From positions 1 to 40,256 of the forward strand of contig NIOE01000023.1 in the NCBI GenBank assembly GCA_002205125.1: a stretch of 40,256 bases of DNA, in the 5' to 3' direction. Under the pieces are notes generated by a model. It was not told the origin of the DNA. It was given only the letters and a program-made list of their open reading frames with translations, and made no database searches. Every line of letters starts with the position of its first letter. Position 1 is the first letter of the stretch. This stretch comes from Roseateles noduli. Lineage in GTDB: Bacteria; Pseudomonadota; Gammaproteobacteria; Burkholderiales; Burkholderiaceae_C. Both the position numbers and the translations under genes were made by a program. Positions 1 through 7,776 of this stretch are shown piece by piece.

Positions 1-360
1 CGGTGCGGCGGCAGCGGCCGGCGCGGCGGCCGGAGCCGGTGCGGGCGCAGCCTGCGGCGCGGGCGCCGGAGCGGCAGCCGCGGGTGCGGGCGCAGCGGCA
101 GCGGGCGCCGGAGCGCCGGCGGCATCGCTCTCGAGCACGACGATCAGGTCACCCTGGTTGATCGTGTCGCCGATCTTGACCTTCACTTCCTTGACGACGC
201 CCGCCACGGAGGACGGGATCTCCATCGAGGCCTTGTCGGACTCGACGGTGACCAGGCTCTGCTCCACTTTCACCGTGTCGCCGGGCTTGACCAGCAGCTC
301 GATGATCGCGACGTCCTTGAAGTCCCCGATGTCGGGAACCTTGACTTCCACCAATGCCAT
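1..360 (-). CDS. aceF: Pyruvate dehydrogenase E2 (dihydrolipoamide acetyltransferase), N-terminal part
   Basis: This is the first 120 codons of the E2 core subunit of the pyruvate dehydrogenase complex; the rest lies beyond the left edge. E2 carries acetyl groups from E1 to CoA on a swinging lipoyl arm in the cytoplasm. Residues 1-78 form a lipoyl domain, and Lys43 in ESDKAS is the expected lipoylation site. From about residue 80 the chain becomes an Ala/Pro-rich flexible linker, as is usual between lipoyl domains or before the E1/E3-binding domain. The ATG at 360 follows a GGAGA ribosome site 24 nt after the aceE stop, so the two genes are surely one operon. The number of lipoyl domains cannot be seen here. 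Confidence 0.95.
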   Translation of the reverse strand, partial: MALVEVKVPDIGDFKDVAIIELLVKPGDTVKVEQSLVTVESDKASMEIPSSVAGVVKEVKVKIGDTINQGDLIVVLESDAAGAPAPAAAAPAPAAAAPAPAPQAAPAPAPAAAPAAAAAP

Positions 361-384
361 TTGTGTTGTCTCCGGGTCCGCTGC

Positions 385-3114
385 TTAGGCGTACAGGGGG
401 TTGATCTTGTCGACGTTGATGCCGTACTTCTTGAGGGCTTCAGCCACCTTGGCCTGCGGGATCTTGCCTTCGTCGGCCAGGCTCTTCAGCGCGGCGACGA
501 CGATGTAGTGGCGGTTGATCTCGAAGTGCTCGCGCAGCTTGGAGCGGAAGTCGCTGCGGCCGAAGCCGTCGGTGCCCAGCACCTTGTACGAACGGCCGGC
601 CGGGATGAAGGCGCGGATCTGTTCCGCATAGTTCTTCATGTAGTCGGTCGATGCGATCACCGGCCCCTGCACCTTGCTCAGCTGCTGCGTCACGTAGGGC
701 ACGCAGGCGAGTTCGGTCGGGTGCAGCAGGTTCCAGCGCTCGGCGTTCTGGCCGTCGCGGGCCAGCTCGTTGAAGCTGGGGCAGGACCAGACGTTGGCGC
801 CGACGCCCCACTCGTCTTCCAGCAGCTTCTTGGCGGCCTGGCTTTCGCGCAGGATGGTGCCCGAGCCCAGCAGGTTGACCGTCAGCGGCTGCGCGCCCTG
901 CGGCTGCACGGCCTCTTCGAGCAGGTACATGCCCTTGAGGATCTGCTCCTCGGTGCCGGCCTTCAGGCCCGGCATCGGGTAGTTCTCGTTGAGCAGCGTC
1001 AGGTAGAAGTAGACGTTCTCCTGGTTCTCGACCATGCGCTTCAGGCCGGAGTGCAGGATGACGGCGACTTCATGCGCGAAGGTCGGGTCGTAGCTGATGC
1101 AGTTGGGGATGGTGCCGGCCAGGATGTGGCTGTGGCCGTCCTCGTGCTGCAGGCCTTCGCCGTTCAGCGTCGTGCGTCCCGAGGTGCCGCCCAGCAGGAA
1201 GCCGCGCGCCTGCATGTCGCCCGCCGCCCAGGCGAGGTCGCCGATGCGCTGGAAGCCGAACATCGAGTAGTAGACGTAGAACGGGATCATCACGCGGTTG
1301 TTCGTCGAGTACGACGTCGCCGCGGCGATCCAGCTGGCCATGCCGCCCGCTTCGTTGATGCCTTCCTGCAGGATCTGGCCGGCCTTGTCCTCGCGGTAGT
1401 ACATGACCTGGTCCTTGTCGACCGGCGTGTAGTTCTGACCCGCGGGGTTGTAGATGCCGATCTGGCGGAACAGGCCTTCCATGCCGAAGGTGCGCGCCTC
1501 GTCGACCAGGATGGGCACGGTGCGCGGGCCCAGTTCCTTGTCGCGCAGCAGCGTCGTCAGGAAGCGGACGTAGGCCTGCGTCGTGGAGATCTCGCGACCT
1601 TCGGCGGTCGGGTCCAGCACGGCCTGGAACGTGGCCAGGTCGGGCACCTTCAGGCCTTCCTCGGCCTGCGGACGGCGCTTGGGCAGGTAACCGCCCAGCG
1701 TCTTGCGGCGCTCGTGCAGGTACTGCATCTCCGGCGTGTCGTCGGCCGGCTTGTAGAACGGGATCTTGGACAGCTCGCTGTCCGGGATGGGGATGTTGAA
1801 GCGGTCGCGGAAGGCCTTGATGTCCTCGTCCTGCAGCTTCTTGGTCTGGTGCGCGGTGTTCTTGCCTTCACCGATCTTGCCCATGCCGTAACCCTTGACG
1901 GTCTTGATCAGCATGACGGTCGGCTGGCCGACGGTGTTCACCGCCTTGTGATACGCCGCGTACACCTTCTGCGGGTCGTGGCCGCCGCGGTTCAGGCGCC
2001 AGATGTCCTCGTCGGACATGTTCTCGACCATCTTCAGCAGCTCGGGGTGCTTGCCGAAGAAGTGCTTGCGCACGAAGGCGCCGTCGTTGGCCTTGTAGGC
2101 CTGGTAGTCGCCGTCCAGCGTCTCCATCATGACCTTGCGCAGCAGCTCCTCCTTGTCGCGGGCCAGCAGCGGATCCCAGTACGAACCCCAGATCAGCTTG
2201 ATGACGTTCCAGCCGGAACCGCGGAACTCGCCTTCCAGTTCCTGGATGATCTTGCCGTTGCCGCGCACCGGGCCGTCCAGGCGCTGCAGGTTGCAGTTGA
2301 CGACGAAGATCAGGTTGTCCAGCTTCTCGCGCGCGGCCAGGCCGATGGCGCCCAGGCTTTCCGGCTCGTCCATCTCGCCGTCGCCCAGGAAGACCCAGAC
2401 CTTGCGCTGCGAGGTGTCGGCGATGCCGCGGGCGTGCAGGTACTTCAGGAAGCGCGCCTGGTAGATGGCCATCAGCGGGCCCAGGCCCATGGACACCGTC
2501 GGGAACTGCCAGAACTCGGGCATCAGCTTCGGATGCGGGTAGCTCGACAGGCCCTGGCCTTCGACTTCCTGGCGGAAGTTGTTCAGCTGGTCTTCGGTGA
2601 TGCGGCCTTCCAGGAAGGCGCGGGCGTAGATGCCGGGCGCGCTGTGACCCTGGATGTAGAGCAGGTCGCCGCCGTGCACGCCGCCTTCGCCGGTGTCGTC
2701 ACCGTGCCAGAAGTGGTTGAAGCCGCAGCCCAGCATGGTCGCCAGCGAGGCGAAGCTGGAGATGTGGCCGCCCAGGTCGCCGCCGTCTTCCGGATGCAGG
2801 CGGTTGGCGCGCACGACCATGGCCATGGCGTTCCAGCGCATGAAGGCGCGCAGGCGCTCTTCCATCTCGATGTTGCCGGGGAAGCGCTCTTCCTTGTCGG
2901 CCGGGATGGTGTTGACGTAGGCCGTGGTGGCCGAGAAGGGCACGTCGATGCCGGCCTGACGCGCGTGGTCGATCAGGGTCTCGAGCAGGAAGTGGGCGCG
3001 ATCGCCGCCTTCTTCACCGATGACGGCGGACAACGCGTCCAGCCATTCCTTGGTTTCGAGGGCGTCGGTGTCATTGGCTGCTGCGCCGAGGAACGACTGG
3101 GGCTGCGCGGACAT
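385..3114 (-). CDS. aceE: Pyruvate dehydrogenase E1 component, homodimeric type
   Basis: E1 decarboxylates pyruvate with thiamine diphosphate and passes the acetyl group to lipoyl-E2, feeding glycolytic carbon into acetyl-CoA. The 909-residue product has the usual length of the homodimeric AceE family (E. coli 887). The ThDP motif is visible as GDGEMDEPES, followed about 30 residues later by VVNCNLQRLDG. I chose the ATG at 3114 (MSAQPQS) because an AGGAGA ribosome site ends 7 nt before it. The upstream in-frame ATG at 3135 would place that ribosome site inside the gene and add seven residues (MNTGDKD). aceF follows 24 nt downstream. The upstream 335-nt gap is shared with the divergent sensor kinase. 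Confidence 0.97.
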   Translation of the reverse strand: MSAQPQSFLGAAANDTDALETKEWLDALSAVIGEEGGDRAHFLLETLIDHARQAGIDVPFSATTAYVNTIPADKEERFPGNIEMEERLRAFMRWNAMAMVVRANRLHPEDGGDLGGHISSFASLATMLGCGFNHFWHGDDTGEGGVHGGDLLYIQGHSAPGIYARAFLEGRITEDQLNNFRQEVEGQGLSSYPHPKLMPEFWQFPTVSMGLGPLMAIYQARFLKYLHARGIADTSQRKVWVFLGDGEMDEPESLGAIGLAAREKLDNLIFVVNCNLQRLDGPVRGNGKIIQELEGEFRGSGWNVIKLIWGSYWDPLLARDKEELLRKVMMETLDGDYQAYKANDGAFVRKHFFGKHPELLKMVENMSDEDIWRLNRGGHDPQKVYAAYHKAVNTVGQPTVMLIKTVKGYGMGKIGEGKNTAHQTKKLQDEDIKAFRDRFNIPIPDSELSKIPFYKPADDTPEMQYLHERRKTLGGYLPKRRPQAEEGLKVPDLATFQAVLDPTAEGREISTTQAYVRFLTTLLRDKELGPRTVPILVDEARTFGMEGLFRQIGIYNPAGQNYTPVDKDQVMYYREDKAGQILQEGINEAGGMASWIAAATSYSTNNRVMIPFYVYYSMFGFQRIGDLAWAAGDMQARGFLLGGTSGRTTLNGEGLQHEDGHSHILAGTIPNCISYDPTFAHEVAVILHSGLKRMVENQENVYFYLTLLNENYPMPGLKAGTEEQILKGMYLLEEAVQPQGAQPLTVNLLGSGTILRESQAAKKLLEDEWGVGANVWSCPSFNELARDGQNAERWNLLHPTELACVPYVTQQLSKVQGPVIASTDYMKNYAEQIRAFIPAGRSYKVLGTDGFGRSDFRSKLREHFEINRHYIVVAALKSLADEGKIPQAKVAEALKKYGINVDKINPLYA

Positions 3115-3283
3115 GTCTTTGTCTCCTGTGTTCAATCACGGCCTTCCTGCGGGGCAATCGCCGCGCGCGGGGCTCTCTGCGGAACGGGCCACTGTGCCCG
3201 AACTCGTGAAAACCGTCATGCGTGCGCACGCGACTGCCCCTCCGGAAGGGCTATGGCGGCGGAGTGTCGCACAAGCCTTTCAT

Positions 3284-3319
3284 TTTCCAAATAGCGCGAT
3301 GCGTTTCCACATAATGAAA
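3284..3319. promoter_or_regulatory. Repeats in the aceE/kinase divergent intergenic region
   Basis: The 335-nt gap between aceE (start 3114) and the kinase (start 3450) holds no gene I can support. Within a locally AT-rich patch, TTTCCA occurs at 3284-3289 and again at 3304-3309, exactly 20 bp (two helical turns) apart. The second copy is part of an imperfect palindrome, TTTC-N8-GAAA, at 3304-3319. This could be an operator controlling pyruvate dehydrogenase, with a shape reminiscent of some IclR-type sites, but the regulator is unknown. I could not find a convincing -35/-10 pair for either gene. Confidence 0.3.
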
Positions 3320-3449
3320 AGCAATAGCCTCTGAAGGCCTGGTTTCGTGACCGATGTCTTTCACGATGCGATCCGGGAATGCCCGGATCGGGAATGCCCC
3401 GGGGCCGCCCGGGCCGGGAGGGCTTGAGCGGGCCGGGATAATCGCGCGC

Positions 3450-6110
3450 ATGTTGTCCCGCCTCGATGTCCAAGGCTTTGCGCGCCGTGCCCTGAATCCC
3501 GTCAAACGCCTGGTGTCGGCGTGGTGGCGCCGGCAGTCTCCGTCCCGTCAGGACCGCTTCGCGACGCTGGGGCCGCTGCTGTCGGTCGTGCTGTTCCTGG
3601 CGGCGATCGTTTCGGCCTTCTGGTACCTGCGGAACGAGGAAATCGAACGCGAGGCCGAGGCCGTCAAGCGCGACACCGAGATGGCGCAGCAGCAGATCCG
3701 CTCGCGCCTGGTCGACAACGAGGACTTCCTGATCCCGCTGCAGCGCGACCTGGCCAACCGCTCGATCGACAACCTCGAGTTCACGCAGCGCGCGATGGCG
3801 ATCGCGCGCAGCCGGCCCGAGATCACCCACATCACCTGGCTGAACGCGCGGCGCGAGAAACGCGTCAGCGTCGCGGCCATCGGCGAGCAGGCCGAGTCGC
3901 TGATGACGCTGGAGGGCAGCGACCCGTCCATGCCCAACGGCCACGCCAACAGCGAACCCGAGCGCGCCTTCCAGGCGGCGCGCGACCGGCGCACGCGGAC
4001 CTACTCGGCCTCCTTCGCCGACGCCAACAACTCGACCGTGTTCCAGCTGCAGCTGCCGCTGAGCGACCGCGCCGGTTTCGCCGGCGTGCTGATCGTCGAG
4101 TACGCGGTCGAGGGTCTGCTGCGCTACTCGGTCCCCAACGAGCTGACCTCGCGCCACGCGGTCGCGGTGCTGGACCCGCGCGAGCAGGTCGTCGCCAGCA
4201 CGGTGACGCCGATGCCAGGCAAGCGCATCACCCGCGCCCCGATCTATCACGAGGTGCCGATGACGCCCGCGCCCGGACTGGTGCTGCGGGGCCAGGGCTA
4301 TCGCACCTCCATCGGCCTGATCTCCAACACGCTGTTCTGGATGGTGATGGCGCTGTCGGTGCTGACCGTCTGGATGCTGCTGGGCACCTGGAAGCACATG
4401 CGCCGGCGCGCGCAGGTGCAGAACGCGCTGGCGGCGGAGACCAACTTCCGGCGCGCGATGGAGAACTCCATGCTGACCGGCATGCGGGCGATGGACCTGG
4501 AGACGCGCATCAGCTACGTCAACCCGGCCTTCTGCGCGATGACGGGCTTCGCGGAGTCCGAGCTGATCGGCCGCAAGCCGCCCTTCCCCTACTGGCCGCC
4601 CGACCGCTACGAAGAGAACCTGCGCCTGCTGCAGCAGGAGATGCAGGGCCGCAGCCCGGCCGGCGGTTCCGAGGTGAAGGTGATGCGCAAGGACGGCAGC
4701 ATCTTCGACGCCCGCATGTACGTCTCGCCGCTGATCGACCCCAAGGGGAAGCAGAACGGCTGGATGACCTCGATGACCAACATCACCGAGGCCAAGCGCG
4801 TGCGCGACCAGTTGTCGGCGTCGCATGAGCGATTCACGACGGTGCTGGAAGGGCTGGATGCCGCGGTGTCGGTGCTGTCGGTGCAGCAGGGCGAACTGCT
4901 CTTCGCCAACCGCAGCTACCGGCTGTGGTTCGGCGCGGATCCGAAGGGGCACGCGATGCTGGCGGGCTCGCAGCCGACCAGCCTGGCCGGCGCGACGAGC
5001 ACGCAGGACGCGAGCTACGCCGACGGCGGCAGCGCCGCAGGACACGGCGAGCATGGGGACGAGGAAGACGTCGACGGCTACGGTGGCCTGCCCGCGCAGC
5101 ACTTGACCGAGGTCGGCGGCGATTCGCGCGAGGTGTTCATCGCGCAGCTCGACATGTGGTTCGACGTCCGCGCGCGTTATCTGCAGTGGACCGACGGCCG
5201 CCTCGCGCAGATGCTGATCGCGACCGACATCACCGCGCGTCGCCACGCCGAGGCGCAACAGCAGCAGCAGACCGAGAAGGCGCAGGTCACCAGCCGGCTG
5301 ATCACGATGGGCGAGATGGCGTCGAGCGTCGCGCACGAGCTCAACCAGCCGCTGACCGCGATCACCAACTACTGCAACGGCATGGTGTCGCGCGTGCGCG
5401 GCGACAACATCCAGAAGGACGACCTGATCGTCGCGCTGGAGAAGACCGCCAAGCAGGCGCAGCGCGCCGGGCAGATCATCCACCGCATCCGCGCCTTCGT
5501 GAAGAAGAGCGAGCCGCAGCGCCAGCCCGCGTTCGCGGCCTCGATCGTGGAGGACTCGGTCGAACTCGCCGGCATCGAACTGCGCCGGCGCAACGTGCAG
5601 ATCCACACCTACGTCGCGCAGCGGCTGCCGGTGATGCGCGTCGACCCGATCCTGATCGAACAGGTGCTGCTGAACCTGCTCAAGAACGCCGCCGAGGCGA
5701 TCGACAACGCGGCGCTGCCGCCCTCGCGCCGCCACATCGAGCTGCGCGTCGTGCCCAAGCACACCGCCGAGCTGGGCGCCAACATCGAGTTCTCGGTGAC
5801 CGACATGGGACCGGGCCTGCCGGTCGAGGTCATCGAGCGCATGTACGAGGCCTTCTTCTCCACGAAGGCCGATGGATTGGGGATCGGCCTAGGGTTATGC
5901 CGGTCCATCATCGAGTCCCACCAGGGTCGGATCCGTGCCGAGAACCTCTACAATGGCCCGTCCATCGTCGGGTGCCGGTTCGCGTTCACGATCCCCGTGG
6001 ACATTCCGCGTCCGGAGTCATCACTCGCCCCTCTCGCCACTCCGGCCCCTCTGGAGCAGAGCGGCGACGCGGGGACGGGCACAGCACACAACACTGCCGC
6101 AACACCATGA
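3450..6110 (+). CDS. Membrane-bound PAS sensor histidine kinase (FixL/HPK4-like)
   Basis: An inner-membrane sensor kinase of 886 residues that should phosphorylate the adjacent FixJ-type regulator. Order of parts: transmembrane helix about 41-60, periplasmic sensor region 61-288, transmembrane helix about 291-312, PAS domain 330-450, second PAS domain about 457-600, phospho-acceptor helix with His629 in SSVAHELNQPLT, and an ATPase domain with N box NLLKNAAEAID, DMGPGLP and FFSTKADGLGIGLGL. The second PAS carries an unusual Gly/Ala/Asp-rich insertion at about 498-558. The signal is not evident; I see no clear haem-binding pattern. The stop overlaps the regulator start. The ATG at 3450 lacks a good ribosome site; an in-frame ATG at 3354 would add 32 low-complexity residues, so the start is uncertain. 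Confidence 0.88.
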   Translation: MLSRLDVQGFARRALNPVKRLVSAWWRRQSPSRQDRFATLGPLLSVVLFLAAIVSAFWYLRNEEIEREAEAVKRDTEMAQQQIRSRLVDNEDFLIPLQRDLANRSIDNLEFTQRAMAIARSRPEITHITWLNARREKRVSVAAIGEQAESLMTLEGSDPSMPNGHANSEPERAFQAARDRRTRTYSASFADANNSTVFQLQLPLSDRAGFAGVLIVEYAVEGLLRYSVPNELTSRHAVAVLDPREQVVASTVTPMPGKRITRAPIYHEVPMTPAPGLVLRGQGYRTSIGLISNTLFWMVMALSVLTVWMLLGTWKHMRRRAQVQNALAAETNFRRAMENSMLTGMRAMDLETRISYVNPAFCAMTGFAESELIGRKPPFPYWPPDRYEENLRLLQQEMQGRSPAGGSEVKVMRKDGSIFDARMYVSPLIDPKGKQNGWMTSMTNITEAKRVRDQLSASHERFTTVLEGLDAAVSVLSVQQGELLFANRSYRLWFGADPKGHAMLAGSQPTSLAGATSTQDASYADGGSAAGHGEHGDEEDVDGYGGLPAQHLTEVGGDSREVFIAQLDMWFDVRARYLQWTDGRLAQMLIATDITARRHAEAQQQQQTEKAQVTSRLITMGEMASSVAHELNQPLTAITNYCNGMVSRVRGDNIQKDDLIVALEKTAKQAQRAGQIIHRIRAFVKKSEPQRQPAFAASIVEDSVELAGIELRRRNVQIHTYVAQRLPVMRVDPILIEQVLLNLLKNAAEAIDNAALPPSRRHIELRVVPKHTAELGANIEFSVTDMGPGLPVEVIERMYEAFFSTKADGLGIGLGLCRSIIESHQGRIRAENLYNGPSIVGCRFAFTIPVDIPRPESSLAPLATPAPLEQSGDAGTGTAHNTAATP

Positions 6111-6739
6111 GCTTGATTCCGAAGAAGGGTAATGTCTACGTCGTCGATGACGACGAGGCCGTCCGAGATTCCCTGCAATGGTTGCTGGAAGGCAAGGACT
6201 ACCGGGTCAAGTGCTATGACTCCGCCGAGAGTTTCCTGAGCCGCTACGACCCGCGTGAAGTCGCCTGCCTCATCGCCGACATCCGCATGGAAGGCATGAG
6301 CGGCCTGGAACTCCAGGACAAGCTGATCGAACGCAAGAGCCCGCTGCCCATCGTCTTCATCACCGGTCACGGCGACGTGCCGATGGCGGTGCAGACGATG
6401 AAGAAGGGCGCGGTCGACTTCATCGAGAAGCCGTTCAAGGAAGAGGAACTGCTGTCGCTGGTCGAGCGCATGCTGGACCAGGCCCGCGGCGCCTTCGCCA
6501 CGCAGCAGGAAGCGGCCAGCCGCGACGCGCTGCTGTCGCGCCTGACCACGCGTGAAGCGCAGGTCCTGGAACGCATCGTCGCCGGCCGCCTGAACAAGCA
6601 GATCGCCGACGACCTGGGCATCAGCATCAAGACGGTGGAAGCGCATCGCGCCAACATCATGGAGAAGCTCAACGCCAACACCGTCGCCGACCTGCTGAAG
6701 ATCGCGCTCGGCGCGAACACGCAGGCCAAGGCCGGCTGA
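6107..6739 (+). CDS. FixJ/NarL-type response regulator (receiver + LuxR helix-turn-helix)
   Basis: The DNA-binding partner of the preceding kinase, 210 residues. The receiver domain spans about 8-125, with acidic pocket Asp14-Asp16, phospho-acceptor Asp58, Thr86 in FITGHGD and Lys108 in EKPF. A LuxR-type helix-turn-helix occupies about 145-205 (LTTREAQVLERIVAGRLNKQ and SIKTVEAHRANIM). The architecture is that of FixJ, TodT and StyR. The ATG overlaps the kinase TGA as ATGA, which implies translational coupling. A strong terminator follows, so the pair forms a two-gene unit separate from folD. Its targets are unknown; the neighbouring pyruvate dehydrogenase genes are only a guess from position. 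Confidence 0.93.
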   Translation: MSLIPKKGNVYVVDDDEAVRDSLQWLLEGKDYRVKCYDSAESFLSRYDPREVACLIADIRMEGMSGLELQDKLIERKSPLPIVFITGHGDVPMAVQTMKKGAVDFIEKPFKEEELLSLVERMLDQARGAFATQQEAASRDALLSRLTTREAQVLERIVAGRLNKQIADDLGISIKTVEAHRANIMEKLNANTVADLLKIALGANTQAKAG

Positions 6740-6755
6740 TCCGACGAGAACACCG

Positions 6756-6782
6756 AGAGGCCGCTGCGAAGCGGCCTCTTTG
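6756..6782 (+). terminator. Rho-independent terminator after the response regulator
   Basis: A perfect 9-bp stem (AGAGGCCGC with GCGGCCTCT, 6756-6764 and 6771-6779) closes a 6-nt loop TGCGAA and runs into a short T tract. It begins 17 nt after the regulator stop. Confidence 0.85.
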
Positions 6783-6788
6783 CATTCC

Positions 6789-6809
6789 GGGCAGAGCGAT
6801 CCTCTGCCC
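6789..6809 (+). other. Hairpin upstream of folD
   Basis: GGGCAGAG (6789-6796) pairs perfectly with CTCTGCCC (6802-6809) around a 5-nt loop, followed by TTGCGCTTTTC. It lies just after the regulator terminator and 52 nt before folD. It may be a second, backup terminator or a folD leader hairpin. Confidence 0.45.
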
Positions 6810-6861
6810 TTGCGCTTTTCTGCTTTCCGCGTTTTTGAGTTCCTGAATTCGGAGTACCGAC

Positions 6862-7719
<858 letters not shown>

Positions 7720-7738
7720 TCCTCATCGCACCATGACA

Positions 7739-7763
7739 AACGGGCGGCCAGTGGCCGCCCGTT
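7739..7763. terminator. Bidirectional terminator between folD and the permease gene
   Basis: AACGGGCGGCC (7739-7749) and GGCCGCCCGTT (7753-7763) form a perfect 11-bp stem with a 3-nt loop, located between the convergent stops of folD and the permease gene. T residues follow on the plus strand, and A/T residues flank it on the other side, so it may serve both genes. Confidence 0.75.
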
Positions 7764-7776
7764 GTCGTCAGAGGGG

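Noticed and set aside
1-130. Short GC-rich repeats at the left edge
   Set aside because: They encode the Ala/Pro linker of the E2 subunit and need no other explanation.
361-3294. A 977-codon open frame on the plus strand opposite aceE
   Set aside because: It is the mirror of a certain gene in GC-rich DNA; its translation is low-complexity Val/Ala/Gly/Arg/His without any domain, and aceE has motifs and a ribosome site.
3424-3450. GATAAT at 3437-3442 placing a start point on the kinase ATG, suggesting a leaderless message
   Set aside because: No -35 box at normal spacing (TTGAGC lies only 7 bp upstream), so the promoter is not credible without mapping.
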